A stretch of DNA of 64,000 nucleotides from an uncultured Clostridium sp. (GCA_948442365.1 CAOJRU010000007.1:1-64000), one strand, 5' to 3'. Counted from the first letter of the stretch, positions 30,076-40,263 are shown. Notes: a model not told the origin generated them from the letters alone. Numbers and translations: made by a program.

Positions 30076-30275
30076 ATAAATGAGTCCTTTCTTATTTTTT
30101 TTATGCTAATATATCTTATTTATATTATACCATAATTTAACATAAAAATAAATATCTGAATTTTTCCTATTTATAATCATATATAAAATAGGAAAAAATT
30201 AAATAGAAGAAAAATTGACAATCATAAAAAACGCCTATATAATATAAATAAATAAACAATGGAAGAGGTAAAAAT

Positions 30276-31505
30276 ATGAAACCAATCGAACTACTAGCCC
30301 CAGCGGGATCCTTTGAAAAAGCCAAAATAGCGTATCTTTATGGAGCTGATGCTGTATACTGTGGGACATCATCCTTATCATTAAGAGCACGAGCAGACAT
30401 GAAAAACGATGACCTAGAAAAAACCATAAAATACGCTCATAGCATAGGGAAGAAAGTATATGTAACCTTAAATATTTTCGCATGGGACGACAAATATCAA
30501 GAAATAGAAGAAATGGCAAAAAAACTAGAAGAACTAAAACCAGATGGAATCATTGCAGCAGATGTAGGAGTCATAGAAGCCTTAAAAAAGCAGGCACCAT
30601 CTGTACCAATTAATATCAGTACACAAGCCAATATTATAAGCCTTCATGATTGTAACTTTTGGTATAACAATGGAGCCAAAAGAGTAATTATGGCTAGAGA
30701 AATGAACAAAGAACAATTAAAATATATCATGGAAAATAAACCAAAAGACCTAGAAGTAGAAATATTTGTACATGGAGCGATCTGTTTTGCTTTTTCAGGG
30801 AGATGTTTTTTAAGTGACTTCTTATCTTGTAGAAGTGCTAATTTAGGAGACTGTGTACAAAGTTGCCGTTGGTCTTATCAATTATATGCAGAAGAAAAAA
30901 ACAATCCTGGAGAGCTTATGCCGATAGAAACAGATGAACATGGAACCAGTATTTTTTCTTCCAAAGATTTATGTCTGATAAGAGAATTACCAGAAATCAT
31001 AGAAATGGGAATTGATAGTTTAAAAGTAGAGGGAAGATTAAAAACAGAATATTATATAGCGAGCGTAATCAATGCTTACCGAAATGCGATTGATGATTAT
31101 CACAAAGACCCTAATAATTATGATGCTAGCAAATATTTAAAAGAATTGGAAAAAGTAAAAACAAGAGGATTAACCACCTTTTATTTTAATGATAGAGAAA
31201 ATAAAGATATTCAAGAATATAGTGGAAGACAATACAATGAAAATTATGAATTTGGTGGAAAAGTAGTAGAATATGCGGAAGAAAAATCAACCATAGAAAT
31301 AAGAAATAAATTACAAGTAGGTGATACTTTAGAAATTATTGTACCAAATCAGATAGAACCTTATGAATTTACAATCGATAGATTGTGGAAGGATGAAACA
31401 GAAGAAGAGATTACAGAGGTAAGTCCAGGTGTAAAAGGACAAAAAGTAAAAATGAAATTGCCAATTCCATGTCAAAAAGATTGGATTATTAGAAGAAAAA
31501 AATAG
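30276..31505 (+). CDS. trhP: U32-family tRNA hydroxylation protein TrhP-like
   Basis: Peptidase U32 family, now known to include proteins needed for ho5U34 formation in tRNA from prephenate-dependent chemistry. The N-terminal LLAPAGSFEKAKIAYLYGADAVY is diagnostic, followed by NISTQANI, VHGAICFAFSGRCFLS and the cysteine cluster GDCVQSCRW near residue 190 that probably binds an iron-sulfur cluster. The C-terminal beta domain (QVGDTLEIIVPN) is present. 409 residues, full length. ATG 30276 follows AGAGG. Paired with trmR upstream. Confidence 0.88.
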   Translation: MKPIELLAPAGSFEKAKIAYLYGADAVYCGTSSLSLRARADMKNDDLEKTIKYAHSIGKKVYVTLNIFAWDDKYQEIEEMAKKLEELKPDGIIAADVGVIEALKKQAPSVPINISTQANIISLHDCNFWYNNGAKRVIMAREMNKEQLKYIMENKPKDLEVEIFVHGAICFAFSGRCFLSDFLSCRSANLGDCVQSCRWSYQLYAEEKNNPGELMPIETDEHGTSIFSSKDLCLIRELPEIIEMGIDSLKVEGRLKTEYYIASVINAYRNAIDDYHKDPNNYDASKYLKELEKVKTRGLTTFYFNDRENKDIQEYSGRQYNENYEFGGKVVEYAEEKSTIEIRNKLQVGDTLEIIVPNQIEPYEFTIDRLWKDETEEEITEVSPGVKGQKVKMKLPIPCQKDWIIRRKK

Positions 31506-31583
31506 AACTTCTAAATTCATAATATGGCACCTTTCCATGCTACATGGCATGAACTCTTTTCATATTATGAATGAAGAAGTTCT
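31504..31583. terminator. Long imperfect hairpin between convergent trhP and DUF368 genes
   Basis: AGAACTTCT and ATTCATAATATG on the left pair with CATATTATGAAT and AGAAGTTCT on the right, a stem of about 21 pairs. The loop holds CCATGCTACATGG. It probably stops transcription from both sides. Confidence 0.65.
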
Positions 31584-31586
31584 AAA

Positions 31587-32383
31587 TCAATTACTTTCAA
31601 GCAAAGAAGCAAGGATGAAACCGTAAAAAACAAGACATGGTACCTACCACGACATCAAGAACAGAAGAGAAAGTTGGTAGCAAAACAAAAATGGAGCCAA
31701 CCGTAAAACCAATAATCGTATAAAAAGTTGGGGCATAAAAACGTTCTAGCAAAAACTTAGTTAATTTCATAAAGCAAAAACTACCAAGAATTACCCCAAT
31801 AGCGATAGGAATTAAAACGGGAAAATATAAGCTAGAAACAGAAGATAGATAAACGCTATAAACACCTAAAAGCATTAGAATAATTGTACTACTAACACCT
31901 GGTACCACAATTCCGAACAGACATCAAGAAACCACATAAAACAAGATAAGAAAAATTGACAGTTTCAAGGGCTTGTATGGCTAACATTTTTTCTAAAAAA
32001 ATACAACCAATCCCAATAAAAATGGCAAATAAAAAGAAAAACCAGTAAGAAGTTTGAAAGGTTTGTTTTTTATTTACTTCTTTTAATAAGGAAGGAATAC
32101 TTCCTAAAATAAGTCCAATGAAAATTGATTTTGTTTGTACTGGGAATTGATATAAGCAATAGTTTAGAATATTACCAAACAAAACAATACCAAAACCAGT
32201 ACCTAAAATAATAGGAAAAAGAAATCTAAAATTATTTTTTATATCAGAGAAGAAATTTAAAATGCTATCTAAAAGTTTTTCGTAAATTCCAAAAATCACA
32301 CAAAAAACCCCACTACTAATACCAGGTAAAATAGCTCCACTTCCAATAGCAATTCCTTTCAAACAATTGGACAAAAATTTCAT
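31587..32383 (-). CDS. DUF368 family membrane protein, two CGG +1 shifts
   Basis: Multi-pass membrane protein of the DUF368 family, recently linked with polyprenyl-phosphate flipping across the membrane. The start MKFLSNCLKGIAIGSGAILPGISSG is diagnostic, and the second half carries the matching repeat GIVVPGVSSTIILMLLGVY. The frame is broken twice. At 31915 the codon is CGG after SerVal; skipping C gives GlyIleValValProGly. At 31623 CGG after PheLeu, skipping C, gives GFILASLLESN and a stop at 31587, the typical hydrophobic end. Joined product about 264 residues, right for the family. Unshifted, the first half would end just after the second-half motif begins. Confidence 0.85.
31621..31623 (-). 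other. CGG +1 recoding site 2 in the DUF368 gene
   Basis: Minus-strand reading TTT TTA CGG TTT; skipping C gives TTT TTA GGT TTC ATC CTT, the hydrophobic C-terminal helix. Confidence 0.8.
31913..31915 (-). other. CGG +1 recoding site 1 in the DUF368 gene
   Basis: Minus-strand reading TCT GTT CGG AAT; skipping C gives TCT GTT GGA ATT GTG GTA CCA, the conserved GIVVPG. Confidence 0.85.
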
Positions 32384-32580
32384 TTTTCATGCACCTCATA
32401 TCTCATTGTATGAATAGAGAAAAAACAACATGACTAAAAATAGTACCTCTAGTGTTTTTTTGTTTGTATGTCAAATTGATTTTTTATAGAAGAAACGATT
32501 TATACTGACCTTTCAGTCTAATCGTTTTTTTGCTAATTTATGATATAAATATAGTATAAACAATAGACAAGGAGAAAACT

Positions 32581-34308
32581 ATGAGTGAGAGAATATATGA
32601 GGCTATGAAAATAACAGACTTAAAAGATATGTTAAAAAAATCAGGAAAAAAATATGCCGATAGAATAGCCTATCAAATCAAAATAGAAGAAGGAAACTAT
32701 CAAAATATAACCCATAGAGAAGTAAGAGAAAAAATAGACGCCTTAGGAACCGCTTTAATGGATATAGGATTGAAAGATAAAAGAATAGCCGTGATTGGAG
32801 AAAATCGATGGGAATGGGAAATAGCCTATTTATCCATCGTGTGTGGAACAGGAATCGTAGTACCATTGGATAAATCCTTACCAGAAAATGAATTAAAAAA
32901 TTTAATTGAACGCTCTGAAATAGAAGCCATTTTTTATTCAAAGAAATATGAACCAATATTAGAAAATGCTAAAAATGAGGGAATTGGTAAATTAAAACAT
33001 TTAATCTCAATGGATTTACAACAACATACCAGTGGTATTTATTCCCAAAAAGAATTAATAGAAAAAGGAAAGCAATTGATAAAACAAGGGGATAAGAATT
33101 TTACGCATGCTAAAATAGATAACGAAAAAATGAGTATTATGCTATTTACATCAGGGACTACATCAGCTTCTAAAATAGTAGCATTATCCCATAAGAACTT
33201 ATGCTCTAATTTAATGGACATTGCGTCTGTTTTAGACGTGGATGAAACGGATACTTTCTTATCTTTTTTACCCTTGCATCATGTATTTGAATGTACCGTT
33301 GGATTTTTATTTGCTTTATACAAGGGAGCAAAAACCGTATTTTGTGATGGGATGAGACATATTCCAGAAAATATGAAAGAATATCAAGTTACGGTTATGG
33401 CATCCGTTCCTGCTATTTATGAAAGAATTTTTAAGTTAATAAGAAGACAATTAGAAAAACAAGGAAAAGTAGAAGAAATTTTAGAAAAAGAAGAAATCTA
33501 TAGAAATAACAGTATGGAAGAAAAGAAAAAAGTATTTCAAGAAATCCATGATATGTTAGGTGGTAAGGTAAAATTATTAATTAGTGGTGCTGCTAGTTTA
33601 GATGCAGGAATTGAAGAAAAATATAGATTATTGGGTTTTAATTTAGTACAAGGTTATGGCTTAACAGAAACTTCACCAGTTGTTGCAATGGGAACGAAAA
33701 AATACTATAAAGTTGGTTCGATTGGAAAGACCGTTCCCAGTGTAAAAGCAAAAGTAATTAATACGAATCAAGAAGGAATTGGAGAATTGATCGTACAAGG
33801 ACCAAACATTATGTTAGAATACTTTGGAAATCGAGCAGATACCAAAAAAGTATTAATAGATGGATGGTTCTATACAGGAGATTTAGCCAAAATTGATGAA
33901 GAAGGATATATTTTTATTTGTGGCAGAAAGAAAAGTGTTATTGTTTTGAAAAACGGAAAAAATATCTTTCCAGAAGAAATGGAAAATCTAATCAATCGAA
34001 TCGAAGGAATCGAAGAATCTTTTGTATATGGAAAACAAATGTCAGACGATAAAAATGATATAAAAATATTTGCTAAATTAGTCTATAATCAAGAAATTGT
34101 AGAAAATACCTATAAAGTACAAGGAGAAGAAAATTTTTATCAAGTAATCAATGAGAAAATAAAAGAAATTAATCGCTCCATGCCACATTACAAAGCAATT
34201 AAAGGAATTACCTTAACACAAGAACCATTAATTAAAACTACTACCAATAAAATAAAAAGACAAAATAATTTAGAACAAATTAGAAAAGAGGAAGCAATGT
34301 GCCATTAG
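32581..34308 (+). CDS. AMP-forming acyl-CoA/acyl-ACP synthetase (long-chain ligase family)
   Basis: ANL-superfamily enzyme activating carboxylic acids as acyl-adenylates. The A3 motif LFTSGTTSASKIVALSH lies near residue 190, FLPLHHVFECTVG near 225, the A5 segment GYGLTETSPV near 360, the A8 hinge YTGDLAKIDEEGYIFICGRKK near 430 and an A10-like lysine region at the end. 575 residues, with no membrane segment. It sits immediately ahead of the fatty-acid synthesis operon (10-base overlap with birA), so it probably activates exogenous or recycled fatty acids. CoA versus ACP as acceptor cannot be decided. Confidence 0.85.
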   Translation: MSERIYEAMKITDLKDMLKKSGKKYADRIAYQIKIEEGNYQNITHREVREKIDALGTALMDIGLKDKRIAVIGENRWEWEIAYLSIVCGTGIVVPLDKSLPENELKNLIERSEIEAIFYSKKYEPILENAKNEGIGKLKHLISMDLQQHTSGIYSQKELIEKGKQLIKQGDKNFTHAKIDNEKMSIMLFTSGTTSASKIVALSHKNLCSNLMDIASVLDVDETDTFLSFLPLHHVFECTVGFLFALYKGAKTVFCDGMRHIPENMKEYQVTVMASVPAIYERIFKLIRRQLEKQGKVEEILEKEEIYRNNSMEEKKKVFQEIHDMLGGKVKLLISGAASLDAGIEEKYRLLGFNLVQGYGLTETSPVVAMGTKKYYKVGSIGKTVPSVKAKVINTNQEGIGELIVQGPNIMLEYFGNRADTKKVLIDGWFYTGDLAKIDEEGYIFICGRKKSVIVLKNGKNIFPEEMENLINRIEGIEESFVYGKQMSDDKNDIKIFAKLVYNQEIVENTYKVQGEENFYQVINEKIKEINRSMPHYKAIKGITLTQEPLIKTTTNKIKRQNNLEQIRKEEAMCH

Positions 34309-34881
34309 AAAATCTAACTACTAAATTTTTAGGAAGAAATGTAATCTATTATGAAGAAATTGATTCTACACAATTAGAAGTTTGGAGACAAATAGAAAAA
34401 AATAGCATACCAAATGGCACAATTGTTATGGCAGATATACAAACAAAAGGAAAACGGAACACATGGAAGAAAATGGTATACGGATCAAAAGGATAATATA
34501 GCGTTTTCTTTCTTACTAGAAGTAAATTGCAAAATTAGTCAATTAGAAGGAATAACAATTGAAATAGCACAAACAATGGTAGAGGTATTAAAAAAATTGT
34601 ATGATATTTCACTTACTATTAAATTTCCCAATGATTTGGTATATAAAGGTAAAAAATTAGGAGGCATTTTGACAGAGACCAAATTAAAAGGTGAGTATGT
34701 GAAATATGTTGTGATTGGAATAGGTATGAATACCAATCAAGAAAAATTCTCTCCAGAAATAAGTAAAATTGCTTCTTCGGTAAAAAAAGAATTTCAGGTT
34801 ACAGTGGATGCTAAAAAAGTAATAGCAGAATTTTGCAATGGATGGGAAGCAAAAATACAAGCTAGATTAGTAAATCAATAG
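34299..34881 (+). CDS. birA: Biotin-[acetyl-CoA-carboxylase] ligase, one CGG +1 shift
   Basis: Attaches biotin to AccB, encoded 3 kb downstream in the same operon. Starts at GTG 34299, overlapping the upstream gene. Visible: IDSTQLEVWR, then the biotinyl-AMP loop which only reads as KGKGTHGRKW after a +1 shift at CGG 34455, followed by IKFPNDLVYKGKKLGGILTE and IGIGMNTNQE. Unshifted, the frame ends at residue 65, so no functional enzyme would be made. Joined length about 193 residues. It lacks the N-terminal DNA-binding domain (a single-function ligase) and also most of the usual small C-terminal domain, ending soon after the core, which is unusual. Confidence 0.88.
34455..34457 (+). other. 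CGG +1 recoding site in birA
   Basis: GGA AAA CGG AAC; skipping C gives GGA AAA GGA ACA CAT GGA AGA, the conserved biotin-ligase glycine loop. Confidence 0.88.
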
Positions 34882-34916
34882 GATAGAGAAAAAATAAGGA
34901 AGGAATGGAAAAGTAA

Positions 34917-35849
34917 ATGAAATTAGGTTTTTTATTTCCAGGTCAAGGTTCTCAAAGTATAGGAATGGGAAAAGATTTATACGAAAAATATGAAATCGTA
35001 AGGGAAGTATATCAAAAAGTAAAAGAATTAACAGGGATTGACATAGCAGAAATGAGCTTTCATGGAAAAGAAGAGATTTTAAATGAAACCAAACACACCC
35101 AACTTTCTATTTTAACGATGAGTTTAGCTATTTTGGAAGTTTTACAACAAAATGGAATTAAGGCAGAAATGGCAAGCGGTTTGAGTTTGGGAGAGTATAC
35201 AGCACTGATTTATAGTGGAGCGATGGAATTTGCAGAGGGCATAAAGTTGGTACAAAAAAGAGGAGAATATATGCAAGAGTTAGTTCCAGAGGGACAATGG
35301 AGCATGGCAGCTATTATGGGAATGACAGAAGAACAAGTGCAGGAAGTATGTCAAAAAGTAACCAATGGATTTGTGGTTCCTGCTAACTTTAATACAACTG
35401 GCCAAATTGTTATTTCAGGAGAAAAAGAAGCGGTAGAACAAGCAGAAATCATAGCCAAAGAATTAGGAGCTAAAAAAGTTAGAGTTTTGAAGACGGCAGG
35501 ACCATTCCATACAGAAAAATTAATAAAGGCATCAGAAGCATTGAGAAAAGAATTAGAACACATTACCATTCATGATTTTGAAATACCAGTTGTTAAAAAT
35601 TTAGATGGCAAGAGGTATCAAAACGATGAGGATATAAAGGACATTTTAGCACGCCATATTATTAGCCCTGTTAGATTTTCTAAGGGATTAGAGACAATGT
35701 TAGAAGAAGGAATTGACACTTTTGTGGAAATAGGTCCAGGAAAAACATTATCTGGTTTTGTAAAAAGATTAAATACGGATAAAGAGATTACTATTTTAGC
35801 GATTAATAGTGTGGAAACTTTGGAGAGTTTTTTGAAAGGAGAAAAGTAA
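34917..35849 (+). CDS. fabD: Malonyl-CoA:ACP S-malonyltransferase
   Basis: Transfers malonyl from CoA to acyl carrier protein. N-terminal FLFPGQGSQSIGMGK, nucleophile motif GLSLGEYTAL near residue 90, the arginine of KRGEYMQ near 115 and His in GPFHTEKL near 200. 310 residues. Stop and the next start are adjacent (TAA ATG), so it is translationally coupled with fabG. Confidence 0.96.
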   Translation: MKLGFLFPGQGSQSIGMGKDLYEKYEIVREVYQKVKELTGIDIAEMSFHGKEEILNETKHTQLSILTMSLAILEVLQQNGIKAEMASGLSLGEYTALIYSGAMEFAEGIKLVQKRGEYMQELVPEGQWSMAAIMGMTEEQVQEVCQKVTNGFVVPANFNTTGQIVISGEKEAVEQAEIIAKELGAKKVRVLKTAGPFHTEKLIKASEALRKELEHITIHDFEIPVVKNLDGKRYQNDEDIKDILARHIISPVRFSKGLETMLEEGIDTFVEIGPGKTLSGFVKRLNTDKEITILAINSVETLESFLKGEK

Positions 35850-36584
35850 ATGAATAAAGTAGCCTTAATTACAGGAGCAACCAGAGGAATTGGAAGACAA
35901 ATTGCAATTACCCTTGCGAAAGAAGGATATGATATTGCCTTAAATTATCGTAAAGAAAATGAAGAATTAGAGAGCGTGAAAAAGGAAATAGAAGAAAATA
36001 AGGTATCTTGTTTTGCGGTGAAAGGCGATGTCTCTAACTTTGAAGATTGTGAGGAATTGACAAAACAGATAATAGAAAAGTTTGGTAGGATTGATGTGTT
36101 AGTTAATAATGCAGGCATTACCAAAGATATGCTATTAATGAGAATGAAGAAAGAGGATTTTGAACAAGTAATAGATGTCAATTTAGTTGGTACCTTTCAT
36201 GTAACAAAAAATGTTATCAGTTATATGTTAAAGGCTCGTACAGGAAGAATTATTAATATTTCATCTGTTGTAGGTGTTTCGGGAAATGCGGGACAAACCA
36301 ATTATGCGGCTTCTAAAGCAGGAATTATTGGTTTTACCAAGAGTTTAGCAAAAGAAGTGGCTTCCAGAGGGGTTTTAGCTAATGTCGTGGCTCCTGGTTT
36401 TATTGAAACAAGTATGACAGAGGTTTTAAAGGATGAGGTTAAAGAAGAGATTGCAAAAAGTATTCCTTTGAAACGTATGGGAACAGCTCAAGATGTGGCA
36501 AATGTTGTGAAATTTTTAGCTTCAGAGGATAGCTCTTATATCACAGGGCAGGTGCTTCACGTAGATGGTGGAATGTTGATGTAA
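35850..36584 (+). CDS. fabG: 3-oxoacyl-ACP reductase
   Basis: NADPH-dependent reduction of 3-oxoacyl-ACP. SDR fold: GATRGIGRQIA at the N-terminus, NNAGIT near residue 88, catalytic Ser in ISSVVGVSG and YAASKAGIIGF near 150, and the C-terminal ITGQVLHVDGGMLM. 244 residues, typical. Starts one base after the fabD stop. Confidence 0.96.
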   Translation: MNKVALITGATRGIGRQIAITLAKEGYDIALNYRKENEELESVKKEIEENKVSCFAVKGDVSNFEDCEELTKQIIEKFGRIDVLVNNAGITKDMLLMRMKKEDFEQVIDVNLVGTFHVTKNVISYMLKARTGRIINISSVVGVSGNAGQTNYAASKAGIIGFTKSLAKEVASRGVLANVVAPGFIETSMTEVLKDEVKEEIAKSIPLKRMGTAQDVANVVKFLASEDSSYITGQVLHVDGGMLM

Positions 36585-36648
36585 AAACAAATTGTACAAT
36601 ATACTACTTTGAATTTGTTTTTAGAAAAAAGGGAAAGGAAATAGAAAA

Positions 36649-37884
36649 ATGGAAAAAAGAGTTGTTATTACAGGATTAGGATCCATCACTCCAATCGGAA
36701 AAAATACAGAAGAAATGTGGAAAGGAATCCAAGAAAAAAAATGTGGGATTGATAAAATAACCTTATTTGATACCACAGGATATAAAACCAGTTTAGATGC
36801 AGAGGTCAAGGAATATGATCCAGCCCAATATTTTGATAGTAAGCAAGCAAAAAGATTAGATCGAAGTTCACAATTTGCACTAATAGCAGCAAGAGAGGCT
36901 TTCCAAGATAGTGGCATAACAAAAGAGAACACAGACCTAGAAAGAGTAGGTGTATTTGTAAGTTCTGGGATTGGAGGTCTAAAAACCATTCAAGACCAAT
37001 GCGAAGTAAACTATGCCAAAGGAAATAATAGAGTATCACCTATGTTTATTCCAATGACAATTGCTAACATGCCAGCAGGAAATATTGCGATTGATTTAGG
37101 ACTAAAAGGAGAATCTATCTCCATTGTAACAGCCTGTGCTTCTTCCACGCATGCCATAGGAGAAGCCTATAAAACCATAAAATATGGTTCAGAAGATGTT
37201 ATATTAGCAGGTGGAACCGAAGCGTCAATTTGTAAAGTGGGAATTGCAGGATTTGAAAATATGAAAGCTTTGTCGTATGCAACTGATAAAAACAGAGCCA
37301 GTATTCCTTTTGACAAGGAAAGAAGTGGGTTTGTTATGGGAGAAGGAGCAGGAATCCTTGTATTAGAAGAATTAGAACATGCCCAAAAAAGAGGTGCCAA
37401 AATATATGCTGAAGTAGTTGGCTATGGAGCTACCTCTGATGCTTACCATATTACTTCTCCATTACCAGAAGGAGAAGGCGGAGCAAGAGCCATGAAAAGA
37501 GCCATAGAAGATGCACAAATTCAACCAGAAGAGATTGATTATATCAATGCACATGGGACATCAACACATTTAAACGATGCTTGCGAAACAATGGCAATTA
37601 AAACCGCTTTAGGAGAAGCCAGCAAAAAAGTAATGGTAAGTTCAACCAAAGGGAATATAGGACATTTGTTAGGAGCCGCAGGAGGTGTAGAAGCCATTAT
37701 TTGTACCAAAGCAATTCAAGATCAAATGGTACCACCAACCATTCATTATCAAGAAAAAGATGAGGAGTGTGATTTAGATATTGTACCAAACGAAGTAAGA
37801 AAAGTATCGGTAACAACGGTGATGTCAAACTCTTTAGGATTTGGTGGACACAATGCTAGTATTATTTTAAAAAAATATGAATAA
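36649..37884 (+). CDS. fabF: 3-oxoacyl-ACP synthase II
   Basis: Condensing enzyme of chain elongation. Active-site cysteine in VTACASSTHAIGEA near residue 164, catalytic histidines in NAHGTSTHLND near 302 and KGNIGHLLGAAGG near 338, C-terminal SNSLGFGGHNAS. 411 residues. A GGGAAAGGA site precedes ATG 36649. No fabH is present in the window, so initiation must be encoded elsewhere or done by another enzyme. Confidence 0.96.
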   Translation: MEKRVVITGLGSITPIGKNTEEMWKGIQEKKCGIDKITLFDTTGYKTSLDAEVKEYDPAQYFDSKQAKRLDRSSQFALIAAREAFQDSGITKENTDLERVGVFVSSGIGGLKTIQDQCEVNYAKGNNRVSPMFIPMTIANMPAGNIAIDLGLKGESISIVTACASSTHAIGEAYKTIKYGSEDVILAGGTEASICKVGIAGFENMKALSYATDKNRASIPFDKERSGFVMGEGAGILVLEELEHAQKRGAKIYAEVVGYGATSDAYHITSPLPEGEGGARAMKRAIEDAQIQPEEIDYINAHGTSTHLNDACETMAIKTALGEASKKVMVSSTKGNIGHLLGAAGGVEAIICTKAIQDQMVPPTIHYQEKDEECDLDIVPNEVRKVSVTTVMSNSLGFGGHNASIILKKYE

Positions 37885-37914
37885 GATATATGCCATAGAA
37901 AGGATAAGATGATA

Positions 37915-38352
37915 ATGGAATATGAGAAAATAAAACAACTAATGGAGGATATGGGAAATTCAAAATTAACATCCATTGATATTGATTTTCCAGATGGTAC
38001 CAAAATTAGTATGAAAAAAGAAGAAAAACAAGTAGTAGTAGAAAACTTGTCAACAAAACAAGAAATAAAAGTGGAAACAGCTCAGAAGAAGCAAGAGGAA
38101 AGAGAAAAACAAGAAGAAGGTACAATTGTAAAATCTCCAATGGTAGGAACTTTTTATGCTAAACCTTCTCCAGATCGTGAGGCTTTTGTAACAGTGGGAC
38201 AAAAAGTGAAAAAAGGTGATGTTCTTTGTATTATAGAAGCTATGAAATTGATGAACGAGATAGAATCTGAACTAGATGGAGAAATTAAAGAAATTTTAGT
38301 AAAAGATGAGGAAACCGTAGAATATGGAAAACCATTATTTATTATAAAATAA
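37915..38352 (+). CDS. accB: Biotin carboxyl carrier protein of acetyl-CoA carboxylase
   Basis: Carries the biotin prosthetic group. C-terminal biotinyl domain with the target lysine in CIIEAMKLMNEIE near residue 110, preceded by IVKSPMVGTFYAKPSPDREAF. The linker (about 45-70) is Lys/Glu/Gln-rich rather than Ala/Pro-rich. About 145 residues. ATG 37915 gives better spacing to GAAAGGA than ATG 37909. birA upstream would modify it. Confidence 0.94.
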   Translation: MEYEKIKQLMEDMGNSKLTSIDIDFPDGTKISMKKEEKQVVVENLSTKQEIKVETAQKKQEEREKQEEGTIVKSPMVGTFYAKPSPDREAFVTVGQKVKKGDVLCIIEAMKLMNEIESELDGEIKEILVKDEETVEYGKPLFIIK

Positions 38353-38409
38353 AAACTAACGAAAAATCACGATAGCATACATAATATAAAATAGAAAGAA
38401 GTGAAAGGA

Positions 38410-38832
38410 ATGTTAAATAAGGAGCAAATACAAGAAATTATACCACAAAGAGATCCATTTTTAATGATAGATGAAGTAGAACAATATATACCAGGAGAAA
38501 GTGCCACAGCCTATAAATACGTAAACGAAGAAGAGTGGTATTTTAAAGGTCATTTTCCAGGAAATCCAATTATGCCAGGCGTATTAATTACAGAAAGTTT
38601 AGCCCAAACAGGAGCGATTGCCATTCTTAGTTTAGAAGAGAATAAGGGCAAGAATGCTTTATTTGGTGGGATTGATAAAATGAAATTTAAAAAGATGGTC
38701 ATTCCCGGTGATAAGCTAAAATTAGAAGTTAAAATTATCAAGCAAAAAGGACCAATTGGAGTGGGAGAAGCCATTGCAACGGTAGGAGATAAATTGGTAG
38801 CCAAAGGTGAGCTTACTTTTGCAGTAGTATAA
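38410..38832 (+). CDS. fabZ: 3-hydroxyacyl-ACP dehydratase
   Basis: Hot-dog fold dehydratase. IIPQRDPFLMIDEV near the N-terminus, active-site HFPGNPIMPGVLITESLAQ near residue 47 (His and Glu). About 140 residues. ATG 38410 is preferred; an in-frame GTG at 38401 overlaps the purine-rich ribosome site. Confidence 0.95.
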   Translation: MLNKEQIQEIIPQRDPFLMIDEVEQYIPGESATAYKYVNEEEWYFKGHFPGNPIMPGVLITESLAQTGAIAILSLEENKGKNALFGGIDKMKFKKMVIPGDKLKLEVKIIKQKGPIGVGEAIATVGDKLVAKGELTFAVV

Positions 38833-38916
38833 AGATAGTTAAGAAGTTTTTACTAAAGTTTATTGTATTTTTTATGGACAATTAGTAATGATATAAAAGG
38901 GAAAGGAAATAAAATC

Positions 38917-40263
38917 ATGAATAAGATTTTAATTGCCAATCGAGGAGAAATAGCAGTACGTATTATAAGAGCGTGTAAAGAAATGAACCTAAAAACAGTA
39001 GCCGTTTATTCAGAAATGGACAAAGATGCCATGCATACTCGTTTAGCAGATGAAGCCATCTGTATTGGTCCAGCAAATAGCGGCAAGAGTTACTTGAATT
39101 TCAAAAACATTATAGAAGCAGCTAATATAACAGGTGCAGATAGTATTCATCCCGGATTTGGCTTTTTATCAGAAAATAGTCAATTTGCTAAAATATGTGA
39201 AGAATCCAATATTAAATTTATAGGCCCTTCTTATCAAGTCATTGAAATGATGGGAAATAAGTCAAATGCCAAAGAATTAATGAAATCAGCGGGAGTACCA
39301 GTCATACCAGGTTCAGATGGAAGTGTAAAAGGATTAAAAGATGCTATTAAAATAGCAGAAAAAATAGGATATCCAGTTATGTTAAAAGCAGCAGCAGGAG
39401 GAGGCGGAAAAGGAATCCGTATCGTTAATACAGTAGAAGAATTAGAAAATAATTATAATATTGTAAAACAAGAGGCTAAGCTATCCTTTAATGATGATGA
39501 AATTTATATAGAAAAATTTGTGAGGAATCCAAGACATGTAGAAATTCAGATTTTAGCAGATGAACACGGCAATGTAATTCATTTAGGAGAAAGAGATTGT
39601 TCCATTCAACGTAACAATCAAAAAGTAATAGAAGAAACACCATCGACAGCCATTGACGATAAATTAAGAAATAAAATGGGGGAAGCTGCCATAAAAGCTG
39701 CTAAAGTAGCAGGATATACCAGCTGTGGTACCATTGAATTCTTAGTAGATAAGGATAAAAATTTTTATTTTATGGAGATGAATACTAGAATACAGGTAGA
39801 ACATCCTATTACAGAAGAAAGAACAGGGATAGACATTGTAAAAGCACAAATCAAAATAGCAGCAGGAGAACCATTAAAAATAAAACAAAAAAATGTCACC
39901 TTTAAAGGTCATAGTATAGAATGCCGAATTAATAGTGAAAATCCAGCTAAAAATTTCATGCCTTGTCCAGGAACCATTACAGGATTAAATTTACCAGGAG
40001 GAAATGGCGTTAGAGTTGATACCGCTATTTATGAAGGTTATACGATTCCACCTTCTTATGACTCCATGATTGCTAAAATTATTACACGTGGCGATACAAG
40101 AAATGAAGCCATCAGTAAAATGAAAAGGGCTTTAGAAGAAATTGTAATAGAGGGAGTAGATACCAATATAGATTTTCTATTTAAAATAATCAAAAATCCT
40201 AATTTTATAAGAGGAAACTTTGATACTTCATTTATTGAAAAGGAAATTTTGAAAAAGAATTAG
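38917..40263 (+). CDS. accC: Acetyl-CoA carboxylase biotin carboxylase subunit
   Basis: ATP-dependent carboxylation of biotin on AccB. N-terminal [20 protein letters not shown]-grasp glycine loop [11 protein letters not shown] near residue 162, [15 protein letters not shown] near 210, [15 protein letters not shown] near 287. 448 residues, typical. An upstream in-frame ATG at 38863 lacks a ribosome site; ATG 38917 follows GGGAAAGG. Confidence 0.96.
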   Translation: MNKILIANRGEIAVRIIRACKEMNLKTVAVYSEMDKDAMHTRLADEAICIGPANSGKSYLNFKNIIEAANITGADSIHPGFGFLSENSQFAKICEESNIKFIGPSYQVIEMMGNKSNAKELMKSAGVPVIPGSDGSVKGLKDAIKIAEKIGYPVMLKAAAGGGGKGIRIVNTVEELENNYNIVKQEAKLSFNDDEIYIEKFVRNPRHVEIQILADEHGNVIHLGERDCSIQRNNQKVIEETPSTAIDDKLRNKMGEAAIKAAKVAGYTSCGTIEFLVDKDKNFYFMEMNTRIQVEHPITEERTGIDIVKAQIKIAAGEPLKIKQKNVTFKGHSIECRINSENPAKNFMPCPGTITGLNLPGGNGVRVDTAIYEGYTIPPSYDSMIAKIITRGDTRNEAISKMKRALEEIVIEGVDTNIDFLFKIIKNPNFIRGNFDTSFIEKEILKKN

